Below are positions 19,002 to 27,311 of a stretch of DNA of 64,000 nt, piece after piece; positions within the stretch are counted from its first letter, which is position 1, and each line of letters begins with the position of its first letter. Below the pieces are notes generated by a model that had not been told where the DNA came from, ran no database searches, and saw only the letters and a list, made by a program, of their open reading frames with translations. The stretch is from assembly GCF_026012395.1 (NCBI RefSeq), contig NZ_BRZA01000002.1, forward strand, positions 1,054,001 to 1,118,000, written 5' to 3'. The stretch is from Lysinibacillus piscis. Lineage in GTDB: Bacteria > Bacillota > Bacilli > Bacillales_A > Planococcaceae. The position numbers were made by a program, and so were the translations under genes.

Positions 19002-19030
19002 TTGTTCTTCCGCGCTATACATGTTAAATT
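19002..19030 (+). promoter_or_regulatory. Candidate promoter of metIC
   Basis: TTGTTC (19002-19007), 17-base spacer, TAAATT (19025-19030). The 5' leader would be only about 35-40 bases, too short to hold an S-box riboswitch. Confidence 0.5.
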
Positions 19031-19072
19031 GGTAACAATTATCGACAATATTTTAGTGAAAAGAGTGACGAC

Positions 19073-20188
19073 ATGACAAATAACAGAAGCATTGAAACAA
19101 AACTTGTACAATTAGGTAATTTAAGTGATCCACGAACAGGCGCTGTGAGCCCTCCTATCCACCTATCAACTGCTTACAAACATACAGGCATCGGTGAATC
19201 CACTGGCTATGACTATACACGTACAAAAAACCCAACACGTACCCTATTAGAAGAAGGAATTGCTGATTTAGAAGGCGGCGATAGAGGTTTTGCCTGTAGT
19301 TCAGGAATGGCAGCGATTCAGCTAGTTCTTTCTATCTTTAAACCAGGTGATGAGCTAGTCGTACCTGATGACTTATATGGTGGTACATATCGTTTATTCC
19401 AATTTTTCCAAGAGACATACAATATTAAACCTGTTTACTCGAAGTTTGAATCAGTGGCGCAAGTAGAAGCTTTAATAACAGAAAATACACGTGCCATCTT
19501 TATTGAAACACCAACAAACCCATTAATGCAAGAATTCGATTTGCAAATTTATGCAGAGCTTGCCCATAAACATGGTGCATTATTAATTGTCGACAATACA
19601 TTCTATACACCTTACTACCAACGCCCAATTGAATTTGGTGCAGATATTGTCCTCCATTCTGCGACAAAGTATATCGGTGGTCATAATGATGTATTAGCTG
19701 GTTTAGTTGTCTCCAAAGGGGCAGAACTATCAGAGCGTCTTGGCTTTATTCATAATGGTAGCGGTATGGTATTAGGGGCAATGGATGCATGGTTATTAAT
19801 TCGTGGTTTGAAAACAATGCACTTACGTTTAAAACAGCATGATGCAAATGCTAAAGCGATTGCGAAATATTTAGAGGAAGAAGAACTTGTCACAGATGTA
19901 TTATACACAGGTAAAGGTGGTATGTTATCCTTCCGCTTACAAAAACCTGAATGGGTTGATCCATTCCTACGCAACTTACAGCTCATTACATTTGCAGAAA
20001 GCTTAGGTGGTGTAGAAAGCTTTATCACCTACCCTGCGACACAAACACATGCAGATATGCCATATGAAGAGCGTGTGGAACGTGGTGTGTGTGACCGTCT
20101 ATTACGCTTCTCTGTTGGGATTGAGGAAGCTGATGATTTAATTGCTGATTTGAAGCAAGTATTTGATATTTTAAGAAAAGAGGCGTAA
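19073..20188 (+). CDS. metI: Cystathionine gamma-synthase / O-acetylhomoserine thiolyase
   Basis: 371 residues, very similar to Bacillus MetI across the whole length (STAYKHTGIGESTGYDYTRT near the start; GGVESFITYPATQTHADMP near the end). It is a fold-type I PLP enzyme; the PLP lysine is in HSATKYIGGHND. It joins an activated homoserine with cysteine (or sulfide) to make cystathionine (or homocysteine). metC follows after 3 bases, so the two act in sequence in methionine synthesis. A CodY box lies upstream. Confidence 0.94.
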   Translation: MTNNRSIETKLVQLGNLSDPRTGAVSPPIHLSTAYKHTGIGESTGYDYTRTKNPTRTLLEEGIADLEGGDRGFACSSGMAAIQLVLSIFKPGDELVVPDDLYGGTYRLFQFFQETYNIKPVYSKFESVAQVEALITENTRAIFIETPTNPLMQEFDLQIYAELAHKHGALLIVDNTFYTPYYQRPIEFGADIVLHSATKYIGGHNDVLAGLVVSKGAELSERLGFIHNGSGMVLGAMDAWLLIRGLKTMHLRLKQHDANAKAIAKYLEEEELVTDVLYTGKGGMLSFRLQKPEWVDPFLRNLQLITFAESLGGVESFITYPATQTHADMPYEERVERGVCDRLLRFSVGIEEADDLIADLKQVFDILRKEA

Positions 20189-20191
20189 ACC

Positions 20192-21352
20192 ATGACACAA
20201 CGTCTTGAAACAAGTTTAATTCATGCGGGTGTACGTGATGGCTATGCCAATAAAAAAGGTGCTGTCAATGTCCCAATGTACCTCTCCTCCACTTTCCATC
20301 AGGAGAGCATCGATGAATTTGGCGAATATGATTATGCTCGTTCAGGCAACCCAACACGTGATGCCTTAGAAAAAGCAGTAGCAGAGCTGGAAGGTGGCGT
20401 GCGTGCTCATGCCTTCGCCTCTGGTATTGCTGCGGTGTCTGCTGCTTTAATGCTGTTATCACAGGGTGACCATATTGTCATGACAGAGGATGTTTACGGC
20501 GGGACATACCGTTTTGTGACAAAGGTGTTACCTCGCTTTGGTATTACACATACATTTGTTGATTTCACTGATTTACAGGCAGTGGAAGCGGCGATTACAC
20601 CAGCGACAAAGCTGTTATACATTGAGACCCCGTCCAACCCAACGCTTGGTATTACGGATATCCGTGGTGTTGTAGCATTAGCGAAAAAGCATGATTGCTT
20701 AACATTTTTAGATAATACCTTTATGACACCTTTACATCAGCGTCCATTAGAACTTGGTGTCGATGTCGTAATCCATAGCGCAACGAAATTTTTATCAGGT
20801 CACTCTGATATTATCGCTGGCTTGACTGTAACAGCAGATGAACAATTAGGGCAAGATTTGTACTTTATCCAAAATTCCTTTGGCAATATTTTAGGTGTGC
20901 AGGATTCCTTTACATTATTGCAAAACATGAAAACAACGGATGTACGTTTTAGTCGCTCAACACAATCAGCTCAAAAAATTGCTGAGTTTTTAGCAGCCCA
21001 TCCGCTTGTGGAGCAAGTGTATTACCCTGGTCTAGCATCACATCCTGGCTATGACATCCATCATGGTCAATGTACAAGTGCTGGTGCTGTCTTATCCTTC
21101 CGCTTAGCAAGCTATGAAGCGGCGAAGGCATTGGTAGACGCTATGACGATTCCTGTGTTTGCTGTTTCACTTGGTGGTGTGGAATCCATTCTGTCCTACC
21201 CTGCTAAAATGAGCCATGCCGCGATGGAGCCTGAGGAACGTGCCAAACGTGGGATTACAGATGGCTTACTACGTTTCTCTGTTGGCTTAGAGCATGAAGA
21301 AGACTTAATTGCTGATTTTAAACAAGCATTAGAGGCTGTAGAAAAACTATAA
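20192..21352 (+). CDS. metC: Cystathionine beta-lyase
   Basis: 386 residues, paralogous to MetI. PLP lysine in HSATKFLSGHSDIIAG; the motif FASGIAAVSAALMLL matches MetC of Bacillus. It splits cystathionine to homocysteine, pyruvate and ammonia. The ATG lies 3 bases after the metI stop, with AAGAGGCG as ribosome site within metI. The transcript ends at a strong hairpin 8 bases downstream. Confidence 0.93.
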   Translation: MTQRLETSLIHAGVRDGYANKKGAVNVPMYLSSTFHQESIDEFGEYDYARSGNPTRDALEKAVAELEGGVRAHAFASGIAAVSAALMLLSQGDHIVMTEDVYGGTYRFVTKVLPRFGITHTFVDFTDLQAVEAAITPATKLLYIETPSNPTLGITDIRGVVALAKKHDCLTFLDNTFMTPLHQRPLELGVDVVIHSATKFLSGHSDIIAGLTVTADEQLGQDLYFIQNSFGNILGVQDSFTLLQNMKTTDVRFSRSTQSAQKIAEFLAAHPLVEQVYYPGLASHPGYDIHHGQCTSAGAVLSFRLASYEAAKALVDAMTIPVFAVSLGGVESILSYPAKMSHAAMEPEERAKRGITDGLLRFSVGLEHEEDLIADFKQALEAVEKL

Positions 21353-21360
21353 TCATTTAA

Positions 21361-21400
21361 AAAATCAACTCCTGCCAACCAAGGCAGGAGTTGATTTTTA
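21361..21400 (+). terminator. Terminator of metIC
   Basis: Perfect 16-base arms, AAAATCAACTCCTGCC (21361-21376) and its complement (21383-21398), with T residues after the right arm. Confidence 0.92.
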
Positions 21401-21469
21401 ATTATTGCGCTATTGCTTTTTAATAAAATATTAAGGAATACTAAATTATTGAAGGACACATGATAAAAT

Positions 21470-22345
21470 TTAGGCATGTGAGGTGAATGGAAATAGCGGA
21501 TATGTTACATTAAAATGAGCCTGTTGCTGTATAAATAATACATCGTCATTGTGTTCTATGCGTTCTTTAACCGCTTCTGGATGTGATGACATGAAATGAA
21601 GCATAATTTTCGTCGTTTCGTCCGTCATCAATGTACCAATAATTTTCTCCAGTACGATTTCGGATGTACTAATAATATCAAATAATGCTAATACACCATC
21701 TTCTTCTGCAAATAACACGATACATTCATACTCTTCTATGTAGTAAATCACATCAGGCATGACTAATAAAAAATAAAACATGAGTAAGCCATCACCATTT
21801 TGAATACCTAATGTTTGTGAAATCGCTACACGATGATTCGCAAAATGACGCATTAATTGTCGATCCTCTTCATTATCAATGGATAGTTTACGCACCTTTG
21901 TATGTGGCTGTGGTGATATCGCATGAGCAGGTAGCGAATACTGATATTCCGTCACCCGTGTAAAGCCAAATTTCGGATAAAAATCGAGCACTGTTTCATT
22001 CGCAAATAAGTAAATAAAATCACATGTTGTTTGATATGCTGTTAAAATATGTTCCATTAATTGACGAGCTAGTCCCTGATGACGATAATCTGGATGTGTC
22101 ATCACCGTGCCAATCTGTATAGCTTGATGGGCTTGTCCATGTATAATCACGGTCATTTTACTAACAGAGGTATTGGCAATTACTCGTTCCTCGTCTATGT
22201 AGGCATAACAAGTATATTGCTCTCCCCAGCAGCCCTCCTTATACCATGGCTGAAAATCCAAATCAAATATTAATTTTGCTAATTCATTAAAACTTTCTCG
22301 GTATGTTTGCTGTGCTTGGTCGATGATAACTAATTGATAAGACAA
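21470..22345 (-). CDS. GNAT family N-acetyltransferase
   Basis: 291 residues, starting at a TTG (22343-22345) 8 bases after GGGGGG. The acetyl-CoA binding region is IGTVMTHPDYRHQGLARQLMEHIL (about 75-100), followed by FYPKFGFTRV, as in GNAT enzymes. The C-terminal 130 residues are an extra domain of unknown role, as in Eis-like or other long GNATs. Acceptor unknown. It starts one base after the stop of the small membrane gene at 22347 and is probably cotranscribed with it. Confidence 0.8.
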   Translation of the reverse strand: MSYQLVIIDQAQQTYRESFNELAKLIFDLDFQPWYKEGCWGEQYTCYAYIDEERVIANTSVSKMTVIIHGQAHQAIQIGTVMTHPDYRHQGLARQLMEHILTAYQTTCDFIYLFANETVLDFYPKFGFTRVTEYQYSLPAHAISPQPHTKVRKLSIDNEEDRQLMRHFANHRVAISQTLGIQNGDGLLMFYFLLVMPDVIYYIEEYECIVLFAEEDGVLALFDIISTSEIVLEKIIGTLMTDETTKIMLHFMSSHPEAVKERIEHNDDVLFIQQQAHFNVTYPLFPFTSHA

Positions 22346-22346
22346 A

Positions 22347-22706
22347 TCAACTTCCCCCCTCTTTTCTATACTTGGCTACCTTAATAGTAATAATTTGTAG
22401 TATGACATTTAACAAACTCACAACGATGAATAATTGATGGACAGTTAGCGGTGTAAAATAATAACCCCATTGCACTTTTTCCGTCATTTGATGAATGAAA
22501 TAAAAGGAAGTAAGTGTAGATATACTATTCCCTATGATAAATGTCAATCTATGACTAAAACGTATACTCAGAACAGCAAGAAAGGGAGCCGCAATTAGTA
22601 TCAATAAATAACCAAGCATGGATTGATTCATAAAGTCTTGATACATCGCAAAATAGACAAAGGGGAAACTATAAAACAAAATAATGAGCAAACTTGTTGT
22701 TCTCAT
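22347..22706 (-). CDS. Four-helix membrane protein of unknown function
   Basis: 119 residues, almost all hydrophobic. Helices are at about 5-22, 30-50, 55-72 and 85-108, and the C-terminus is KVAKYRKEGGS. I do not recognise the family. A GGAAGTG site lies about 12 bases upstream, weak compared with the neighbours. Its stop codon is one base before the GNAT start, so both are probably made from one message. Confidence 0.65.
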   Translation of the reverse strand: MRTTSLLIILFYSFPFVYFAMYQDFMNQSMLGYLLILIAAPFLAVLSIRFSHRLTFIIGNSISTLTSFYFIHQMTEKVQWGYYFTPLTVHQLFIVVSLLNVILQIITIKVAKYRKEGGS

Positions 22707-22816
22707 AGAATATGTTCACTTCCATTTACAATTCGTCTAAAATAATTATAAACGGAAATTTTTAACACTTCAACTCTATCCTGTATCTATTGAAACGAAC
22801 AGTAGTATAAGTTATT

Positions 22817-23512
22817 CTAATGCGCTATCATCTCATGTACAATATCATGACCAGTCATCTGGATAGGATAATAGGTTGGCCAATGCTCTACTTCCTGTAA
22901 CAATGTCTCGCGATTATCTCCCCAATATAAATGATAATGACCTGATTTTGTTGGGTAAATATTATGATCACTAAACTGGATATACTGCGGTAGCCCTTCT
23001 TTCGCCTCATCTAGCTTGAAGCTATATCTTACTCCACGATTTCCTGCTTCATAGGTCAAAATCTCATAGCCATCGTTCTGATATGTGCCTCTTAACTCTT
23101 GTCCCTCGTTAAAAAATGTTACCTCATTGCCTTTAATCGCAATACGACCAACCGTTGTTTGATAGCCTATAGCATAATAGTCCTTGTATTCCTCAAATGT
23201 CTTGTCGCCACCTTGCTCAACCTTATATGTGAAAACCTCATCCAATGTACCATCTTGCAAATAAGGATAGACGGATTGCCAATCTCCTTCCCAATCTTGT
23301 AATGACCGTTCTTGCACTTGAGCATCCTCAAAATAGCCCTTATAAATTTGCATTGTTGCTTCATCATGGCTGTGACTATGCTCATGGCTATGTTCCTCTT
23401 TCCGTGCAGATTCTTTTTTCTCCTCTTGCGCTACCTCTACCTGTTGACATCCCATTAATAATAGACTTAGCGTCAACAAGCCTAAACCTTTTTTCAAATC
23501 TCTCTTTTTCAT
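22817..23512 (-). CDS. zinT: ZinT-type zinc-binding lipoprotein
   Basis: 231 residues. Signal peptide with lipobox LLMGC (Cys about 22), then a His-rich tether HSHEHSHSHD. The domain MQIYKGYFEDAQVQERSLQDWEGDWQSVYPYL...HWPTYYP is the ZinT (YodA)/AdcA C-terminal fold that binds zinc with conserved histidines. It should sit on the outer face of the membrane and help capture zinc. A Zur box and a consensus promoter precede it, strongly supporting zinc-starvation induction. No ABC transporter genes are adjacent. Family assignment is firm; the gene name is by analogy. Confidence 0.88.
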   Translation of the reverse strand: MKKRDLKKGLGLLTLSLLLMGCQQVEVAQEEKKESARKEEHSHEHSHSHDEATMQIYKGYFEDAQVQERSLQDWEGDWQSVYPYLQDGTLDEVFTYKVEQGGDKTFEEYKDYYAIGYQTTVGRIAIKGNEVTFFNEGQELRGTYQNDGYEILTYEAGNRGVRYSFKLDEAKEGLPQYIQFSDHNIYPTKSGHYHLYWGDNRETLLQEVEHWPTYYPIQMTGHDIVHEMIAH

Positions 23513-23526
23513 GTTACTCCTCCTAC

Positions 23527-23547
23527 AAATAGTAATGATTACGATTT
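23527..23547. promoter_or_regulatory. Zur operator of the zinT-like gene
   Basis: A 21-base near-palindrome: AAATAGTAAT (23527-23536), central G, ATTACGATTT (23538-23547). It differs from the Bacillus Zur box (AAATCGTAAT-N-ATTACGATTT) at one base. It overlaps the expected transcription start just downstream of the -10 element, so Zn-Zur would block initiation. Confidence 0.88.
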
Positions 23548-23550
23548 ATG

Positions 23551-23579
23551 ATTATATCGGTATGTATCTAGCCTGTCAA
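23551..23579 (-). promoter_or_regulatory. Consensus sigma-A promoter of the zinT-like gene
   Basis: On the minus strand TTGACA (23574-23579), 17-base spacer, TATAAT (23551-23556): a perfect match. Confidence 0.88.
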
Positions 23580-23617
23580 GCATGTATCATCATTCTTCAA
23601 TGTGCAGTGGATTTTTG

Positions 23618-23665
23618 CATAAAAAAATCCCTCTTGACTAGGAAAATGTGCTAGTCAAGAAGGTT
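23618..23665 (-). terminator. Terminator after the truncated Rpn gene
   Basis: CTTGACTAG (23633-23641) and CTAGTCAAG (23651-23659) with flanking CC/GG pairs. On the minus strand the stem is followed by seven T residues. Confidence 0.85.
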
Positions 23666-23724
23666 TGAACTTGTTGTATGCATGAGTTGCATGGCAATGA
23701 TGAATATTATTTTAGGTCCAACCT

Positions 23725-24066
23725 TTACTCTACATGTAAATAACGCTTCACTTCATCTATATGCTCAAACGTGAACATATTGGTCAAAATTAACTGGAGC
23801 GCTGGAGCATCTGCTTGAGCAAGAACTTCTTTAAAATTTTTTGGTAATGCGCCAAATTTGTGTGTTAATTGGAGTAATGTGACCTCAAGTAAAGCTTCAT
23901 TTTTTCCTTGTTGTAGCCCCTGTTGTACACCTATTTCTTTCCACATTTCTGCTAATGTCATAGCAAGCTCCTCTCCCTTCATCTCATTTGTTTCTAGTTG
24001 CTTAATGATACGCACCATATCCTGTTTAGATAAATCATTCCCTGCATCAAAAATATAGCGTAGCAT
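23725..24066 (-). pseudogene. Truncated Rpn-family PD-(D/E)XK nuclease (C-terminal part)
   Basis: The 113-codon frame MLRYIFDAGNDLSKQDMVRII...GVQQGLQQGKNEALLEV...HKFGALPKNF corresponds to the C-terminal third of Rpn/YhgA-like recombination-promoting nucleases (formerly 'putative transposase'). The homologous frame continues upstream of the ATG for about a dozen codons (DKQSAVGYVET) and then meets a TAA, and no nuclease domain follows upstream. It is therefore most likely a 5'-truncated remnant. A short C-terminal protein could still be made; internal starts producing such products are known in this family. Confidence 0.7.
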
Positions 24067-24160
24067 TGTTTCAACATAGCCAACTGCTGACTGTTTATCT
24101 TATATCGCTATTATACAACGCTCCCAATGCACTTGCATCTCATTCATTCTCACAAACAAC

Positions 24161-24186
24161 ACAAAAAACCCAGAATGTTCTGGGCT
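24161..24186 (-). terminator. Terminator of the 51-codon ORF
   Basis: CCCAGAA-TG-TTCTGGG (24169-24184), followed on the minus strand by TTTTTTG. It is about 30 bases downstream of the ORF stop at 24213. Confidence 0.85.
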
Positions 24187-24212
24187 TGATTGCACTTATT
24201 ACTTGATGCTGA

Positions 24213-24368
24213 TTAAAACTGTCGGGCTTTGGCTTCACTTCTCAAGATTCGATTATGAAGCGTGATTTCCGTTTCACCATTGACTTGAGCTTTCGCATGC
24301 TTAATCCGCGTCCAGTTGCGGTGGATTTTTTGAGATTTTGGGTCTAATCGTTCAAATTTACTCATCAT
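24213..24368 (-). CDS. Small basic protein, 51 residues, unknown
   Basis: Begins MMSKFERLDPKSQKIHRNW and ends LRSEAKARQF; strongly basic, no signal peptide or membrane helix. AGGAGG lies 4 bases before the first ATG (24368) and 7 before the second (24365), and the second is the likelier start. A clean terminator follows. These signals make it a convincing single-gene unit, but I recognise no family. Its charge would suit nucleic-acid binding; that is only a guess. Confidence 0.6.
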   Translation of the reverse strand: MMSKFERLDPKSQKIHRNWTRIKHAKAQVNGETEITLHNRILRSEAKARQF

Positions 24369-24426
24369 CCAGCCTCCTCATCTACATAAGTGAAATCTTC
24401 TGTAGTATGAACGATTTATCACATTG

Positions 24427-24597
24427 CTATACTTTTGAGCATTGTAAGACACTACACTTATTCAAAGTCCTTTTCGATATCTTTTTCATTTTCAGCAAAG
24501 CCTTATAAAACCTCGCCCACCAAGAATCTTCTGGAAATCGCTCTGCTAATTGGCTAATAGGCATGAACTGAAAACCTTGCTCATCGGTTTCTTCTCC
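24427..24597 (-). pseudogene. Possible decayed coding fragment
   Basis: Within the 380-base gap 24369-24749 the minus strand holds a 56-codon frame without a plausible start, running GEETDEQGFQFMPISQLAERF then PEDSWWARFYKALLKMKK. The composition looks protein-like (WW, aromatic/charged alternation), reminiscent of a Nudix-type C-terminal tail, but it is bounded by stops and lacks a ribosome site. The rest of the gap shows no gene. Confidence 0.25.
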
Positions 24598-24749
24598 TCA
24601 ATTGCTATTTTGATTATCTTCTCATAAGCGATAAATTTCGGTCAATGTCAAAAAAATAAAAAACAGATGTCTGTTGTATCAATCACCTTGCTTTCGATAG
24701 ATATAGCATTTGCTGATTCAAGCCAAAAAATATCCAAGTAATAAATCTA

Positions 24750-25625
24750 TTAGGGCATCAAAGATCTCCAGTATGTCCATGCTTTAAGATAATCCTCTAA
24801 ATCATGTGGATGAACTTTTACACAAACACCAATACGCGTATATAACTGAAAAATAACTTCTTCAATAAGCTGCGTTTTTTCGATATATGTCACTTGTTTA
24901 AGTAAAGCGAATGAATTAAATAGTGTTTCTAAATTTAAATCATCAGGTGATGAACAAAATGCGTAAGTAAAATCATATATGATTGGGCCTATCAATGGCG
25001 AAGGATCTATAATGCCTACTATTGCGTTATTGTCAAACACAAAATTGTGAACACCCGTATCACCATGAAGTAAATATTTCATTTCTTGTTTTTCATACAA
25101 AGCTATTCGCTCAACGATGGATTTTACTTTCTGATAATCCTCATTTGGCAATAAACTACCTATATTGATATAGGCTGACTCCAAACTACAACTATTAAAT
25201 TCATACCAAGTTTGTCTAGGGATTCCGCCTAATCTGCCCCAATTTGCATTTTGATCATATTGTTCATAATGATTAAATAATTCTTTTACTAAAAGTGTCA
25301 GCCATTCTAGTTTAGAGCCACGATTATAATGAGTTGTTCCTGCAATATACGAGTAGAGAATATATTCCTTTTTAGGATCTATATAAAAAATTTTAGGTAA
25401 TAAATTAACATGTTGATACATATGGAAAAATTGCTCAGTTAATTGTATGTTTTTAGGGTCATCTAACTTAAGAACATATTTGGGTACACCCTTTTCTAAA
25501 AGAGTATATACTAGTCCATCTGTAGTGCCACTCTTCATCCTATCAATATCTTGTTGATTAGAACTAATGACACCTTTTTCTTGTAAATCCATGATTATAT
25601 TTTTAACGTTTACTATTCCAGTCAT
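24750..25625 (-). CDS. Aminoglycoside phosphotransferase (APH)-like kinase
   Basis: 291 residues from the ATG at 25625, 9 bases after GAGGTG. The kinase catalytic loop LLHGDTGVHNFVFDNN and metal-binding IVGIIDPSPLIGPIIYDF (both about residues 195-230) define the APH/choline-kinase fold. N-terminal ATP-binding LVYTLLEKGVPKYVLKLDD is also present. The acceptor could be a small molecule such as an antibiotic, choline or a sugar, and cannot be assigned. Stands alone. Confidence 0.75.
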   Translation of the reverse strand: MTGIVNVKNIIMDLQEKGVISSNQQDIDRMKSGTTDGLVYTLLEKGVPKYVLKLDDPKNIQLTEQFFHMYQHVNLLPKIFYIDPKKEYILYSYIAGTTHYNRGSKLEWLTLLVKELFNHYEQYDQNANWGRLGGIPRQTWYEFNSCSLESAYINIGSLLPNEDYQKVKSIVERIALYEKQEMKYLLHGDTGVHNFVFDNNAIVGIIDPSPLIGPIIYDFTYAFCSSPDDLNLETLFNSFALLKQVTYIEKTQLIEEVIFQLYTRIGVCVKVHPHDLEDYLKAWTYWRSLMP

Positions 25626-25846
25626 TATATAGTGCACCTCAAATCGTCAGGTAATTTATGCATTTATTACATATAACAACTATAAGGCAAAATGATATAT
25701 ATATCATCATGTTAATCAAAATAAATCTACATCTACTAATGTAGAGATGCTTTTTAAAATCATTACTTGTATACACTTAAATCCTCATAAGGATAGACAT
25801 TCTGTGTACAAAAAGTTATCTATACTAAACATACATCAATGTTCCT

Positions 25847-25942
25847 CTAACTCCTGTTCATATGCTCCTTTTTCTTTTGGCAATATAATAACCAATATGA
25901 TAAAAAAATCATCATAATTAGCGGTGCGATTATCTCTACCAT
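25847..25942 (-). CDS. Small membrane protein, 31 residues
   Basis: Begins MVEIIAPLIMMIFLSYWLLY, one hydrophobic helix, then a basic tail CQKKKEHMNRS. The ATG is one base after the TAG of the hydrolase lipoprotein gene, and the TTAGGAG ribosome site lies inside that gene's last codons, so translation should be coupled. No recognised family. A weak hairpin (25725-25745) lies about 100 bases downstream. Confidence 0.5.
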   Translation of the reverse strand: MVEIIAPLIMMIFLSYWLLYCQKKKEHMNRS

Positions 25943-25943
25943 A

Positions 25944-27197
25944 CTATTCTCCTAAAATAAAATGCTGGATAGTTGGCACTAATTCTTTGTGCAATGGTAA
26001 TGATGGGTCAGCATATGTGGCTAAGTTACTCGTACGATCCATTGGTGCATTTTTCAGCACATGGTTCATGCCTTCCATATACACCAGCTTGGCATCTGGC
26101 TTCCCTTTTTTCAATGCCTCTGCATCTGTTCCAACTACTTGTAAATCTGATGTTCCTTGAATAAGTAAGACAGAACTATTCACTTTTGCTAGCTCACTTG
26201 CAGGATCATATTTTAGCCATGATATCATATATGGCTGTATCGAAGGACGGAATAACGATTGTAGTTCAGACGACACATTTTGGACGAATGCACCTTTTTT
26301 TAATGTAGCAAGAGCTGCTGTTGCTTCCTCCATTAACTGTGGTGGTAATTGTCCCTGTAACTGCTCTAGTAAAACAGCATCGATTGGTCTACCTGCACCT
26401 GCAATGGAGATAAAGGACGTAACTGGCGTTTTTTGTGCCGCTAATATGCCAATTAATGAGCCTTCACTATGTCCAATGACATGTATACTTGAATAGGCTT
26501 TCTCCGCTGCTAATGTGTTCAAAATTTGTACAACATCATCGGCATACACATCAATCGTCACATCCTGCTCCTTCATTAACAAAGATTGATTATCCCCAAT
26601 CCCTCGCTTATCGTAACGAACGGTTGTAATCCCCTGTGTAGCTAATTGCTCTGCTAGCATTTTTAAACTATTGTTTTTTCCGCCAATAGCTGAATTGCCA
26701 TCCTTATCTGTTGGACCTGAGCCTGCAATGATGACAGCAACAGGTGACAGTTCCTTGCTTGCTTTTTGGACCGCTACTGTCAGCTCACCATTTTTGACAG
26801 GAACCTTTATCGTATCATAAGTAATAGATTGCTCCTGATAAGGCTTTAACACAAGTTGAAATGTACCACCATTTTGCTGGAATGTTGCCTCAATTTGCTG
26901 GTCTTTTAATGTGCCTTTGATACCAACCATGGAGCCTTTTAGATTAATCGTGATATTGACCTCATCTCCTTTATAGGCAATGCTTTTCAATGGATAGTTC
27001 GCTAAGCCTTGTGCAGGTACAGAAAATGTACCACTATCTCTTTGCAAATCCATTTCAATTGGTAATGCGCCATTTGGTGTGGTAAGTATACCTTCCCATC
27101 GACCAACGAATTGCTTATTCATATTGCTTTCCTCCTCCTTTTGTGTGCAAGCTGTCAAAATAAATACAACCAGCCAAAGACATAACCATTTTTTCAT
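25944..27197 (-). CDS. Alpha/beta hydrolase lipoprotein
   Basis: 417 residues. Signal peptide with lipobox LTAC (Cys17), then a beta-rich domain to about residue 120 (FVGRWEGILTTPNGALPIEMDLQ). A serine hydrolase domain of the S33/dienelactone hydrolase type follows: oxyanion region VIIAGSGPTDKDGN, RYDKRGIGDNQSL, nucleophile elbow GHSEGSLIG, Asp in LLIQGTSDLQV and His in MEGMNHVLK. A complete Ser-Asp-His triad is visible. It should be an extracellular membrane-anchored esterase or peptidase; substrate unknown. Confidence 0.85.
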   Translation of the reverse strand: MKKWLCLWLVVFILTACTQKEEESNMNKQFVGRWEGILTTPNGALPIEMDLQRDSGTFSVPAQGLANYPLKSIAYKGDEVNITINLKGSMVGIKGTLKDQQIEATFQQNGGTFQLVLKPYQEQSITYDTIKVPVKNGELTVAVQKASKELSPVAVIIAGSGPTDKDGNSAIGGKNNSLKMLAEQLATQGITTVRYDKRGIGDNQSLLMKEQDVTIDVYADDVVQILNTLAAEKAYSSIHVIGHSEGSLIGILAAQKTPVTSFISIAGAGRPIDAVLLEQLQGQLPPQLMEEATAALATLKKGAFVQNVSSELQSLFRPSIQPYMISWLKYDPASELAKVNSSVLLIQGTSDLQVVGTDAEALKKGKPDAKLVYMEGMNHVLKNAPMDRTSNLATYADPSLPLHKELVPTIQHFILGE

Positions 27198-27260
27198 GAT
27201 ATCCCTCCTAACTGTTATATATATAGTAGCACAATTTTTAAAAAAGAATCAATTAGAGAA

Positions 27261-27303
27261 AAAGAGTAATGATTTCGCATATCTACGAGATCATTACTCT
27301 TTT
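27261..27303 (-). terminator. Terminator of the SLH nuclease gene
   Basis: Perfect arms AAAGAGTAATGAT (27261-27273) and ATCATTACTCTTT (27290-27302); T-rich on the minus-strand side. Confidence 0.9.
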
Positions 27304-27311
27304 ATCATTTA

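Noticed and set aside
18932-19072. SAM (S-box) riboswitch before metI
   Set aside because: Expected motifs are absent and the leader is too short.
25725-25750. Hairpin ATCTACAT/ATGTAGA as terminator of the 31-codon ORF
   Set aside because: Short stem, poor T-run and about 100 bases away; kept out of the feature list.
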